In this document: one piece after another, positions 14,101-28,449 of the stretch | Numbering within the stretch: the first letter of the stretch is position 1 | Layout: every line of letters begins with the position of its first letter | From: Acestrorhynchus altus | Lineage: Eukaryota > Chordata > Actinopteri > Characiformes > Acestrorhynchidae | Direction: 5' to 3' | DNA: 64,000 nt | Assembly: GCA_034509495.1 (NCBI GenBank) | Contig: CM067507.1 | Coordinates: 28,743,392-28,807,391, forward strand | The notes under the pieces: generated by a model | The model's input: only the letters and a program-made list of their open reading frames with translations | Database searches by the model: none | Told to the model about the DNA's origin: nothing | Program-made: the position numbers and the translations under genes

Positions 14101-17100
14101 ACAGTCCTCAATGCTGTCCTCATAGAAAGCCACACTGTCAGCGCAGTGCAGAGCTGAGCACAATTAATAGCTTCCTTTCCTTCTAGAATAAATGTATTTC
14201 TCATATTTGGATTTGAAGTGTTTTACGCACACTTCCTGCCCTCTGTGTGTTTATTCACTTTGTGAATGGTAAATTGTGTATTTGTTATTCATTACACTTT
14301 CCACTGTGCTGATCATTTCAATAATGACAACTGATGACACATATTAACAACGTTTTGTATTCATTCATTCATTCATTCATTCATTCATTCATTCTTAAAC
14401 AGATTCACACGATAATGCCTCATGTTCATAACCAGGTCACTACAGTGGGAGGTCGGGGTGATGGGGTGGGGGAGTGTAACTATGTTGCCAGTAAGCTCCT
14501 CAATCTTTTCATAGCACCTCTCCTTTAAAATTTGTGGAAACATGTGGGGAAGTGGTGTTCTCCATTACACTGTGCTGCTTAGTAGCACTTGAATAGAATG
14601 GATTCCCAGGATTGGTTTGTATAGGGGCCTGATCAATATTACAATGTTGTGGCCAATCAATATTAATTTTAAAGGGTTAAGATGACAAATAGTTTTATAG
14701 CCTAGTGTCATTTTTAGACATTTAGAATTTCACTATATACTCATATAACTTCAGTTAGAGCATTTCTTAGACTCAAACAGAATGCAGAAACCCATCATTT
14801 TAAATATTATAAAAGGTGTAGCAAAATATCAACATAAAGATGTAAATATTATTAATTATGCCACAATTAGTTCTGATCCTGCAATTTGATTGGCTGAGAG
14901 ATATTCTAAGAGTGCCAGTATTGCATGGTAATGGCACTCTGACCAAAACTCCTCAAGTGTTACTTCACCACATACACTCATAACATAGCAACAACGCCTG
15001 CACTTACCACAAAAACACCAGTCATAACAAACCAGCAACGTTATAATTTCACAAGTAAAAGCTGTCCAAAATAAATTACTTCAGTTTTTGGCTTTGAAAA
15101 TATTGTTAAATGTGGAAGAAGATGGTAAAGAGAAAAAGAAAGAAAGAAATCTACCAGTAAATGCTCAACATTTCACAGTGTTGTTTGTAAGGCGTCACAA
15201 AATGCACATAAGTACACTAAACCCACACCAATCGTTTAAAACGTAGCAATATTCACGTTGCTAAACTGGTAGGTAGGTAGGGTGCATTGGGTGGCTTGAG
15301 ACATTGATTATATTAGCGAGTCAGAAGGAGCATGATGTTCTGCACCATTTACGGTGTTAAGTTCTTAATATTGAACAGCTTTGGCAGAGTGTAGCCATAT
15401 AACCTGTAATATCACCTAATGTTCTGGCTGTTTCTTATTATCCTGATGATTGGGAGATGACAAGCTGTTTATATAACTGTTACTAGATGTTAACTACTGT
15501 AGCTGACCTCTAGCTCGATGTTGACTACTCTAACTAATGTCAACAAGATGTTAACTTCTAGCTGGTGTTTAACTAGTTGATAGTTACTCTAACTCAACTT
15601 AGTTGAATGCGATATTAGTGAAGTGTTGAATACTGTAGTTGATGTTTGCTAGATGTTAACTACTCTTAACTGACATTGGTTAAATAGTAACTACTCTGTC
15701 TGGTGTTTTGTTAGATTTTAACAACAGCTATCCCATCCAGTCCCCATCAGCATCCAAAGCAGTATTTACTGCTGATATGTACAATTTCTTACAGCTTCTC
15801 AAATCCTTCTTGTACATCATGTTCAATTATGGGATGTGTTACATGTCCTGTACTTTACACTTACTTAAACATAATGGACAGTGTGGCATAGCATATAATT
15901 GTACATTAGCAACTCTATTTTTGACTCATGCACACTACCTCCTATGCAGTTCCACAACAGTCAGATGACCCCTCTCATTAAAACAGATGGAACCAAATGT
16001 CTGGCAAGTGACCAAAAGACATCACATTTTCCAAATGGTTCACAGTAAAATTACTCATTTAGATGCTTTGCCAGTGCTTAGACAGCTCTGCAGTGCCCTC
16101 CATAAACAATACATTCCCTTAAACCAATCAAAATGTGCACTCATGGAGGGCCATATGGAAGGTCCATCCATCTAACGTAAGTGAGGTTGGGGCGTGATCG
16201 GTAATTTCCCAGAGGTGTGACAAAATAGTCCCTAAGGTGGAAAAAAATAACATTGTCTTGTACCAATATACAGTATATGTCCCAATGTTTGTGGACACTC
16301 CTTCTAATGAATGCATGCAGCTACTTTAAGTTGCACCCTTTGCTGACACAAATATGCAAATGCACACACAGCTAGAGACGTATTGCCAATAGAATTAAAT
16401 TAGTGGTACCATGCCTAATACCAGGTGTGGGTGGAACTGTGGAACAGTGGAGCTATTCTGTGTAATGATGATGCTCCATCCAGTACTTTTGGGATGAGAT
16501 GGGGTGATGATCATCCAGTATCCTGACTGCATTAACACTCATGTTGTTGAATACAATCAAATCTCCCCTGGACAGTAGAAACAGTAACTCCCAACAAAAA
16601 TGGAATGAACTCTTTTTAATACCATTGAATTTTTGTGCTGTACTTATCCTACAGTTTAGTATTGTGTTGCTGTTGTTTACTTGTTATACTTCATTGCTTT
16701 GTTCATTACATTATGCACAGTCTTGGTCACATAGTAATTGTTCCTGTGGCTGTGTTTATGTTGCACTGTGTGATTGTTTATTCCACTGTTTATTTGTCTG
16801 TGGTTGGGATTATTCTTGATCAGATATGAGAACACCATTTCTATAATAGCATACTAAATAGGTTTTATTATTTATCATTTATTCTTAATATCAACAACTA
16901 AATATAATGCCAGTATTTCTGTATTTATTGCATCCATGCAATTACCCTTTCTGCAGATTCTAATCTTTTAAGGAGACCCACTTTAAGAGAAATCTGCAGG
17001 GAGAATTTTCCACCGTTGCAAGATTCATTCTCAGAAGAATGCTTTTCATCTTCAAAGTAAACTCAGACATATTCAGTGGTTTTAAAGTCTGGACTCTGGA

Positions 17101-18994
17101 GTGATGTCTGGGACTCATGTGAGAGAGTACAAAGTGGAACTCTGGTATCTGGAAGTCTGGGGAGGTCAGTCTATTGTTCTAAGAACACCAGCAGCTTCTT
17201 TGCATGTTCTTCCTTTTCTTCTTTTCTCCGTAAGAGCGTCTTGATCATCTCCACATATTTTCAGACCTAGAACATTTGTCTTCTCACAGCAGAAGGATGG
17301 GCAGAAACACCTGTGTGTATTTTTGAGATTTGCATAAGTCAGCTTGTATCTGTATCTGCTCTACATTACGTAAAAACAGGTTTCAGCTCCTTCAGAATAC
17401 TGATACGAGTATTGCCTTAGTAATGGGAGCCCAGTATCAATATAGCTGGAATACAAAAGGTGAAAATACAGAACTACTATGCACTGTATTGATTTTTAGA
17501 ACCACAAAGAGAATCATTTTGGTGTGTAGGGTGTATTGGGATAAAACAAAGTGCTTCTGGCCGAAGCTTGTGAATGTCTCTGGTTTTGTGTTTGTGTGTG
17601 TTGGATGGGGGGTAAGTGTATATGTGCTTTTTGTTTGAGTGTGTAGGCAGTACAGGAACAAAAGTGCTGACTGGCTGCAGGCTGAAAGTGCTGACAGAGA
17701 GTAGACACTCTGCTTGAAATAAGACATGAATCTATAGAGTGCAGCACACACTCATAGAAGATCTAAAAACACACACATATATCTATGCAGGTATGCCACC
17801 AGACTTTACACTGTCTCATATCATCCTGAGATAGATGAGTTTGCCATTCAGTTCAATTTGCCTTTTTATCAGAACTACATACTACCAGTAGGTATTCACC
17901 AGTAGATGTCCTTTGTTGGCTTACAGTTACTGACTGTAGCCGATGTTTTCCAGCGCAGTTTTCCAGCCCCCTTCTACACCATCCACAGAAAAACCAGCAT
18001 TGGACTAGAGCTGCCCCTAATGAATAATTTTCTATTGATTAGTCAACTAATATAATTATTTTTCCTTCAAAACACAAAATTTTAATTAGTATATAACCTT
18101 TGTAAATAAAGGTTCTCATACCTAAGAGCAAAAAAATGCGTTTAAATTGGAAATTCCAGTCTGACAAACACTAAACCAAGGACATTTTTACAGTCAGTAG
18201 TTTCAACAATTTTCTATTTAAAAGTAAATTGATCTGAATTATTCAAATGTGAACTATTGTGTTTATGGCATTTCCTGCAGAAATAAAATGTCACTATTGG
18301 ACTTGTAGTTTAGATGTAGTTGCATACTTATATTTCTTTCTTTTAATGTGGGCCACTCTGCATTTTGTTTAATGCTCAGACTGACTGTAATAAATGCTCA
18401 ATATTTCACTGTCATTCTAGTTTAACTCACTCTTGTGGGTGGGAATGTAGATGAAGAGTTAAGCTCGTTCTGGCTCTGAAGCACAGTGATAGAAGAAGCT
18501 GCCCTGATTTGTCACAACCACTGTTGAGACTGAAATCAGGAAACATTGCTATCTAACTTATTTTGGCAAAAGGCAGTTGGCTTAACTGCAGCTCTTTTTC
18601 TGCCGTCCAGAACAAAACTGTTATTAATGGTTTTTGTCACAATGGGTAAACCAGTGGAATCAGTGAACTGGTTTGTTTCTCCACATGTGCTACATCACAC
18701 TGCTTTTATGGTCTGCTTCCAAAACCAGGCACAATATTCAAAGAACCTTTATGTTTTGTGTTAATTTCAAGTAATACTCTCCACGTCCGAGGTGTTTGGA
18801 AACTTTTAGATAGAAATCTGTTTCTCAATCGAGTCAGACTCAGTTTGAGGCGTGAGTAGTTTGAGTTAATTATATACACAAAGTGCACCTTTATGGTAGG
18901 TGTATCTGATAAAATGGCCAGAGACTGGAGGAAGGTGTGTCCAATGACTGACATCTCACACAGATGTACACACCTATATATACTTGGTTTCAAA

Positions 18995-19065
<71 letters not shown>

Positions 19066-22000
19066 ATTTGAGTTTCTCATAGGCAATATGTGTATTCATT
19101 TCCCACCATTTACCATATAGAATGTCTTTAAAGACAGTATTGATTTTTTGATGGATGGTCGGAAAGTCAACTGCTTTCCAAATGAGGGAGAACTGTTTTC
19201 AGCTATTTATATTCACACACAAGCAATTACTCCAGCTGTCAAAGACATCCTGTGCTAATGCAATCTAACGCAATATTTCCCTGTCATATTTAATATTGTA
19301 GGCATGTCCCACTATTTGCCATGCCTTTTTACATTTATAGGCCTATAGCATGGTACTCACTTTACTAGACGTGAGTCACTTCCCAGATTCCTTAGGTCTT
19401 GTAGCCAGGCCACTCTCACACTGTGCGACACTGCCTAAAAAAATGATCTGAAACACCCAGAGTACAGCAGCATGTTAAGAAGCTGTTCCTAACTCACCCA
19501 GTAACTTTCAAAGGAGATGATATTTTGGAGTTTAGCCAACATTTACCTGAGATTTTGTAGTGCAGAACATAAGATCAATTAAAATCCAGTAAACCAAACT
19601 GAAACATCAGCACAAAAGAAGAAGATTAAGATCCAAAGAAAACTGATATAATTTCCCAGCTTCTGCCTTCAAGTTGCTTGGGAACAATATAACATGTTAT
19701 ATGGACAAAAATATTGGGACTCTTCCAAAATCAAGACTATTTCTACTATATTTACTATTTCTACTGTCCAGCAGTGTCTTTCAACTAGATATTGGAGCAT
19801 TGTTGTAAGGATTTGATTATATTCAGCATCAGGAGGTCAGGATATTGGATAATTACAACCCCACCATCATTTCAGAGAGCACAGGTTCAGTGTGCCACAG
19901 CTCAATGCTGGGGGGATTTATAACCTAATGCCCACACCTGGCATTAGGCATGGTGCATCTGCTCTACAGTCCTGTTCTAGTTTCAGCACTTCTGAACAGG
20001 GACTAAAAAACTGGTTGTATATTCATTAGAACAGGGTGTCTCAACCTGTGGGCTGGGGGCCACCAGTGTGCCATTGAGCAAAGATCACTCCAAGTGCATG
20101 GTGAATGATCTTATGTCACACAGTACAATTGAAGAACCTACAGGCTTCTGTTGTACTGAATAATGTCAAGCATTATCAGGCAAATACTGAACAAGAACAG
20201 TATACATGAGAGGATAATTAGAAGAAAGCCACTGCTCTTCAAAAAGAATGCAATGCAGACCATCTGAAGTTTACATGAAAATAGATGAAAAAGCCTTCAG
20301 TGGAAGAATTTTCTGTGAACAGATTATTCCAACAAAGAACTTTTGCTTGAAATTAAAAGCATTATGTTAGGCAAAGCACACACTGCATTCCAACACAAAA
20401 ACCTCCTCCCAGCTATTAAACATGGGGGTTGCAGTATCGTAATTTGGGTCTGCTTTGCTGCTTTGTCAGTTAAGTACAGCTTACCATTATTGATGGTAGT
20501 ATTGTACCAGCAAACTCTACAGGAGAATTTCAGGATATCACTCTGTGATCCTAAGTTGTTAGCCTCCTTTCAGCCTGTTCTTCACTGGTCAGGACTCCAC
20601 AGGTCCACAGCAGAGCAGGTATTATGTGGATGGTCATTCTCAGCACTGCAGCGACACTGATATGGTGGTAGTGTGTTAGTGTGTCTTGCGGAATAGACAC
20701 AGCAGTGCTGCTGGGGAGTTTATACCCCTCAGTGTTACTGCTGGACTGAGTATAGTCAACGAACCAGAAATATCCAGCCACTGATAAGAGTAGACGATGG
20801 CCAACACAAACTCCTGCAGAAACAGATGAGCTTCTGTATCTGAATTTCCATCTACATGGTCGACCAACAAAGTAGGAGTGTTTGATAGAGTGGACAGTGA
20901 GTGGACACAGTGTTTATACCTTCCAGCAGCACTGCTTTGCCTCAACCACTCATAGCAGCACCACACACACTTCACACCACCACCATATCAGTGTTACTGA
21001 TATGCAGAGAGACTGTAGAGTGTGTAAATATAGATATAAAGAATATAAAAGCTGTTCCTGTATGGAAAAGAGCTAATGTAATGGACAGTGAGTACAGAAA
21101 AAAGGAGGTGGTCACTATTTTATAGTTGATCAGTGTATGTGTGTGTGTTACTATAGGTGTGTGGGTGTGAGCTTATCGGAGACAGTGTGGATGGGTGTAT
21201 ATTGATTCTCCTTGAGGGTGGAGATTAAACAGATTCACATTTAAAGCGCATGCCCCCTGTGGGGATTTGAAAGAGGGTTGGCAGAAGTGTGTGACTGTAT
21301 AAGCCATTGTTAGCAGAATAACTCTAATCTAATGAAACAGTGCTAAAACAGACTTCCTGTGGTTTATTGATGCTAAATATGTCAACAACCTATTGAGCAG
21401 GGAACACGCTTTTAATTGGACCATATTTCAACACACAGGTGCACAACCTATTCTGGCAGTTGGCTTTGCAGAATACTGACGTGACTTTTTGTTTGTTTTT
21501 GTATGTTTTACAGATCCTGAAGACTACCAGCCACCAATATGGAAATCCTACTGTAAGTATGAGATAGCATAACTCTAACTGCTGTACATTCTGGGTTTCC
21601 TTTTTAAATGAGAAATAATATGTGGGTACATAAGCAATGCAAGTGCTGTTCACCACAACAAGCCTGGTCTGTTGCAATCATTCTTATCAAACAACCATTT
21701 CATAATCCATCAGAGGAGTCGATTGCGTCACTGGAATGTGACTCGACCTAGTGCACTCAAAAAGTTGAAGTTTTGGGTTTAGTTGATTCAAATGTACTTA
21801 AATGTAATGGATTGAAAACACTTACACTGTGCAAATTTGAAGTGTGTACGTATTTTAGCCCTTTAAATCCAGCACGTTTGACATATTCCTTTCATTTGTA
21901 TCATATTTGATACTTTCAGTATTTCTTAAAGAAGCTAACACAGGTAGAAGAACTCTGTGTATTTTGTGTTGCTTTGAAAAGACCTTATTTCAAGCTTAGA

Positions 22001-25000
22001 AATCTGTATGTGTTTTTCTGGTGCATCCACTTCATGGATAATCCAGTAGGGGGGCAGAAAATAGACTGGTTTTATTTCAAATTAATGTAAATTTAATTAT
22101 ATAATAATAAAATGCATATAAAATAAATGTATATTATTTGTATTAGTTACATCTTATTTAATAATTATGTAATTATAAGGGTTAAGTATGGAGGAGGTTT
22201 ATGGTCACATTTATTTGCTTGTATTGCACGAGTAAATTTACTATTTTTTAAATTTACAGTTATCTTTCTTTGGCCTTTTTCTCCTGAATATTTTTCTTCT
22301 CAATCTAGTTGTCTGTTTGTTTTTAAAAACAATTCATAATTTTCAATCATTTTCATTTTGGTAATTTTAAGACTTCATTAATGAGACATTGTGATGGAAA
22401 CACCACATTTTTACTGCAGCAGATCATGTTACTTCAGTAAGTAATTCCCTTGGCTTTAGAAAAATCTTCCTGAAAGACATTTTCAGTGACAGTATACATT
22501 CATGGCACTTAGAACATAATCTTATCCATTGGTAGTGTGAACAGAATATAAAGATACCTCTAATCTTAGTGCTGTTTAGACACTCTGGAAGTTCATTCTA
22601 CCTTCTCAATACCAGAACAGAGCAGCGTCTTGATGCTTGAGAGATGGTGAGTCAAGCTAAGCCATACTTCATTCTCTAAAGTCTATTCATACAAATTGAC
22701 CGTTTCCTTCAGGTATGGAGGTGCTGGTCCATTTTTGGCATTGATGTGATCAGCTACAGGAAGCCAGTGAAAAGAATCTCTACTCTTCTCTCTTTTATGA
22801 TCACTTTTGCCCTGTCACTGTACAGTTCAATTTTTCTCCCTCTGGGTGGTATTTTCAGGCTTGCCATGTCCTTGTCATGTTAGTGGATGTTATCCAGGCT
22901 TTGCTGCTTGTCCTGTGTCCCTGACACAAATACAGCATCGCCACTGGATGTCTTCCTGCTCCCCACATGGCAAATATGCTGCAAGTCTCAGCATCTCTCT
23001 GTGCTTGCACTGTGCTCCTCTCTGGGACAGCCTGTTCTTTTAATGAAGTCATCAAGAGCAGTTCTAGCTGGTGTCACCCAAAAGTGCCTCAGGACATCTG
23101 CTGTTGTTTTTAACGTCCTGATCAATCCATAGAGCCATGCTGCTCTCAAAAAACTTTGATCCATATGTCATTGCAAAACCTGTCTTGTTGGATGGAACTC
23201 AATTTTGTAATAATGGATATTGAACAGATGCTGGCATGGATATTTATCATGAGTCATATTGTAATATCAAAAATCCCATAATGTTTAGAATGCATAATTT
23301 ATTGTCAGCTTTCCAAAATCTCTAAAGTCTTTAATTCATCATAAGGAACAGTATCTCAAAACAATGTGGTCTGATATATTGGTTTATTGGTTGGCTGATT
23401 TAGTCTGATATTGATAAAATGGAAAAAAGAATGTGCTGATAATTGCTATTGTATTTTATTTTGCCAATGCAGAGCCCAATGCCATATATTTATATATAAC
23501 ATCCCGCAAAAACCTTTTATTTTTTTTAATATATTTAAACATTTAAATTTAAACCATTGACCTTCATCTTAACTGTACTGAGAGATGGAGATGATCTAAG
23601 CAAAAACACTTACAACTGTAGAAATGTCTTTTAAAAATGATTTCTAAAGTGCAATTAATGGAAATGTAGTTTTGTGAGTAAAAAGTTAGGACACCCCCAC
23701 ATTTCCTCACTACCTAAATATCTATGTTAGGATCAGGTGTAGCATCTGCTGATTAGCCCATAACTGCACAGAAGCCTCCAACGTCCTAAAATGTCTACAA
23801 GTACCTCTTACCACATTTGACATCAAGTCCAGCACCTACTATTAGAAAGAAATTTTCATGGGAGGTGTGTAAAAAGGAAACCCTTGCTGTGATCAGGGAA
23901 AGGTTAAGATTTCTCTGTCAAAATCACATTGTTCTAGAGGTCTTGGAGGCAAACTTTAGTTTTGGCTTGATGTTTTTATAAAGGTAAGAAACAAACAAAA
24001 ACTTTACATTTTGTGTCGTATTTTTAAAACGGATATTGTGATTAGTAAATATATTTACATTTTAATAAAGAAAACTTCTAACATGGTGATGTTGATATTT
24101 TTAGTTTTCATGAGCTATAAGCCCAAAATAGGCAAGTTTACCTTTTGAATAAAATTGTGTTCATTAATGTTTTTAATAATGTTTCTGCAATATTTGCAGA
24201 TCGTAAACTATGGCAGCCGATGCATCATGAGCACATATAAACAGCACCAAATAGAGCATACAGAACAGGTGAGACAGGGACAACCAGGCAGGGGCAGCGG
24301 CAGAGCCCTCTTGCCCCCTGGGAAACCACTTCAATGTGTTTTATGTTTAATGTTTCTGTTTGCGCCCTTGCGCTCAGAGTTGCCGGCTGGGCACCGTGAC
24401 ACTATTCAGGAATAAGCGGTTCAGAAAATGAATGAATGAATGAATGAATTAATGTTTTTGTTTGTTTTTATGTTTGGATCCTTTGTAAAGCACTTTGTGA
24501 CTGCTCTCTGAGAAACGTGCTATATAAATAAAATTTACTTACTTACAATATTAAACTTTTTGAGATGCACTAGTATTATACTAGACATTTTACAGCAAAT
24601 ATTATGAAACTAATATGAAAGGTGTATCTTTAGGAGAAATATGAATGGGGTCTGTAATCATGCATGGTTGTGTGCCATTTAAGCATTAAATCAAAACATT
24701 TTGAAATGATCAAGAATTGGGAGGAGTCACCCCCTAAACTGGTGTTTCTAAAGGACATTTACCACTGAACTGGGCTGCAGCCAAACACCCTCCGATCCAC
24801 TCTCTCCGATTGAATAACTGTTATTGCTGATTTATCATCTCTCCTTTGGCAAAGCCTGAAGTTTATTTTGCAGTGGCTTTTACCAGCACACATGCATAAT
24901 CCATAGCCCTTTGCTTTGATGGCATATGCTGGTAGGATTAATAAATAAGCAAGCATCATGTGGTTGGAGGCCTTCAGCAGTGGAACAGTCACTTTCATGC

Positions 25001-27971
25001 AGGCCACTGATGATGGTACAGGGAGATAGAGGCGGAGAACTTAAGACACATGATGAAATGCACACTCTGAGAGAGAGACTGGTCTGATGTTCATGTGCAG
25101 TAATGTGACATTTAGCTTTTTAGAGCTCACCAGTGACTGGTATGGTATGTTAACTGTATAGGATTATCAGAGTAATATAGGTCTTTGGCACAGTACTATA
25201 GGAGTGCTTATTTTGTGTTGTGTTTAAACCCTGACAGCTAGATGGGAGGATTGTTCTCTTTTATGCAGACTTTATACATGTGTGTTTTTATACTACGACA
25301 GTGTTCCCAACATTTATTTAAAGTATACATACATATACAATATACAATACATTAAACAATATATTGTCTTGCTTAGAGTATTGCAGTATACGTTGTAATA
25401 TATTCAATCATAACCTCTATATTGTGATGTGTCATATTACCATAATTGCTCTTCTATGGCAGCGGTAGGCAACCCTGGTCCTACACAGTTTACTGATCTC
25501 CCTGTAGTTACAGACCTTCTAAACATGGCAATTATCAGATGAGTCAACAGTTACCAGTAACCAGACCACCACAACACAACTGGACTCTATGTGCAATAAC
25601 AGTTTTTTTCAAGTGCAATAATAATGTGTAATGCCCCCTCCTACAGGACCCTCTTCTCATGCACTATTATCTATATTGTATTTTGTAATATAGTCTCTAT
25701 ATTATATATTCTATATATTTATATAGTGTTTAGTGTGCCTCTTACTAAATTATTTTGTTTTTTATCTATCTATAATTTAGTGCTTCTTACTAAATTCTTC
25801 TTCTGCTTCTTACTAAAATATTGATCCCAAGGGATCAATAAAGTTCTATTCTATTCTATTCTATTCTATTCTATTCTATTCTATTCTATTCTATTCTATG
25901 AGTTGAATCAGGTGTGCTTGAGCAGGAAAATCACAAAACCCTGTAGGAATATGTCACCCCGGTTGTCTACCCCTGTACTATGAAATCGCTCTACTTAATT
26001 TATGTCACCTTCATTTTAAATGCACACAGTTAAAGGTTGTGGCCAGTGGGATACATTCTGCCAATGTTCAGAATTAACCAACAAAGCATTACAATACTGC
26101 TATATAAATGACTTGAATGCGTTTCAGTTACTGACCCCTGTCTGTATGAACTGAATGGGTTAAATGCTATGGAATATCTGTGGTTCACAGTACAGAGTAA
26201 CTGAAAGTGAAAGTCTGTGTCTGTGTGTGTTTTTCAGTATACCAACTACAGCAGGAGGCACCCAGACCAAAGAGAATTACATGTCCACAGGAGGTCAGTA
26301 AAGGTGCATGTTAGTGACAGTTTTTTTTTTTTAAATAGCATCATCAGCAACCATACACTATATGGACAAAAGTATTGGGACTCATGCTCATTTATTTATC
26401 CTGCTTTTGTTGGAGTAACTGTCTCTACACTCCAGGGAAGACTTTCTACTAGTGACAAGAACATAGTTCCAATAATTTGATGCTTATCTCCAAGAGTCCA
26501 AATCTGTTCCCCTGACAGATATAAGGCAAACTGTGTGTGCATTTGTGTGCACGAGTTCATTCATTAGAAGAGGTGTCCACAAACATTTGGGCATGCAGTA
26601 CAGTACACAGTACTGTATATATTGTTTGTTTGTTTATATATTTATGTTTGTTTTATTAGTTTAGTTAAATTGGGTTCATCTTCAATTAATTAGACTACAT
26701 TTAATTATCAGTTCACAAATCCAGATCATTCCAAAGGGTTCACATACCTTTACTTGCAACTTTATTTCATTCTGTTCATTTTACAGTTACTACCTGTAGT
26801 TCATTGCTGCTCTGGTCAGCCACTCTGCACACCATTCCTCAAGACCGTTCTCCTCAGCACTGGTCAGTTTCTGACCACAGGATGGGTTGAATATATTTAG
26901 GCTATGGACTATTCTCAACCTACTGACACTACAGTGTGTAAAAAGAAGAACTTAGAGTGTTGTACCTGTGGGACTCAAAACCACACACTATAATCCCACT
27001 GTCATATTGGTAGCACTGCTGGGCTGAGAGTGGCCTGCCACCTAAATAATATGTGGTCAACGGCGGTCAGTATGTGGTCCTATGATGTGTCTTTTCAGTG
27101 ATGGATGGGGTAATAAATGGAATAGAGGAAAGTACAGTTTATCTCCACTTTAACTGCTTTTTAACCCATCCCTTGCATTGAACACATACAGATCCATAGG
27201 AACACACACCAAGCGTGGTGGGCAGCACCCTGGGGAGCAATTGAGGGCTAGGTTCCTTGCTCAAGGGCATCTCAGCTGTGAATGTAGACGAAGGAGAAAT
27301 GCCTGTTTCTTTACTCCCCCCACCCCCACTTCCTGCCAGTCCAGGGGTGTCATGCTTCTGGCTTCATCCTCTATCCCTAGTGATATTTTAGACTCTGTTT
27401 ATCAAACAGTCACGTCACTGTCACATACACTCTGTCTACCAGTCCCAATGTTTATTTGAAGTACTGCCGCTGTTTTTTAGTTTTTGACCCTTTTTCTTGA
27501 CTATGTTTTTGCCTTGCCCATGTATCTGCTCCTGCTACTCTCGGTTTTAGGTGGTCTGGCTTTTGTACATTGCCCCTGTCTTGTCCTTTTACTAAAAAAT
27601 ACATTTCTATTATATGTCCATGAGTGTCTGGTTTGTCACAGCCACGTTATAAGGGAATTGAACTTCAACCTTTCGGTTCCGGAAGTACGTCTCTACAAGC
27701 TGCCTAATATCTCACTATATTTCTTCATCTAACCCACCTGTATTCACCACTAGGTTCTTCAATTTCAGTACAAATGTATAACAACTGGAGCAGATTTACA
27801 CAGTAATTGAAATAGCAAAGTGACAGACTGGATTATCATTATTTATCATTCACTGACTATCATTAATGCTTTATAATTAAATATGCACTGAACCAGATTT
27901 GTGGAGACTTGCCCATAGAAGATGTGATTTGGGAGAAGGTGTGTAATGGATGAAACTAATTTGTATGCTTG

Positions 27972-28020
<49 letters not shown>

Positions 28021-28034
28021 TCTCTCTCTGTCCC

Positions 28035-28069
<35 letters not shown>

Positions 28070-28402
28070 CTCTCGCTCTCTCTTTCAGATCGAAAGTAGG
28101 CCCAAGTACTATGGCCGAGAGTGAGTGTATAACTTTATTATCACCAACCTCATCCTTTTTGTGATAGTCCGCCTGATGTGCTGAGAGTGGGCGAGATGTG
28201 TCATTTATGACTGGAATTAGATATGGTGCAAGACTCTCAGATGTGTGGGCGTTAAAAAGGGAGGATATGAATAAAAGAGAGAGCGAGAGTTGGAAAGAAA
28301 AAGACAGTGATGAATGGGATGTGTCAAGTGTGTGATGGAGGGTGTGCATGTCCTTGAGTGTGTACTTTAGGACTGAGTTTGTTCAAGTGTGTTACGAAAT
28401 AA

Positions 28403-28449
<47 letters not shown>

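Larger units (their letters stand above)
1950..21513 (+). other. chn2: chn2 intron 1
   Basis: A 19.6-kb intron. Apart from the repeats and transposon remnants listed, I see no gene in 2713-4706, 5220-7153, 7739-10869, 12017-13334, 13629-16270, 16631-19696 or 21011-21513. The part at 5700-5960 and a GC-richer patch at 8215-8680 look unique rather than repetitive and are the best places to look for regulatory elements. Confidence 0.8.
21553..26237 (+). other. chn2: chn2 intron 2
   Basis: 4.7 kb. Contains the retroposon tails at 24265-24545 and the split element at 25463-25980. The rest is AT-rich, with no coding signal. A weak repeat-like block (ctacaggaagccagtgaaa) occurs near 22750. Confidence 0.8.
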
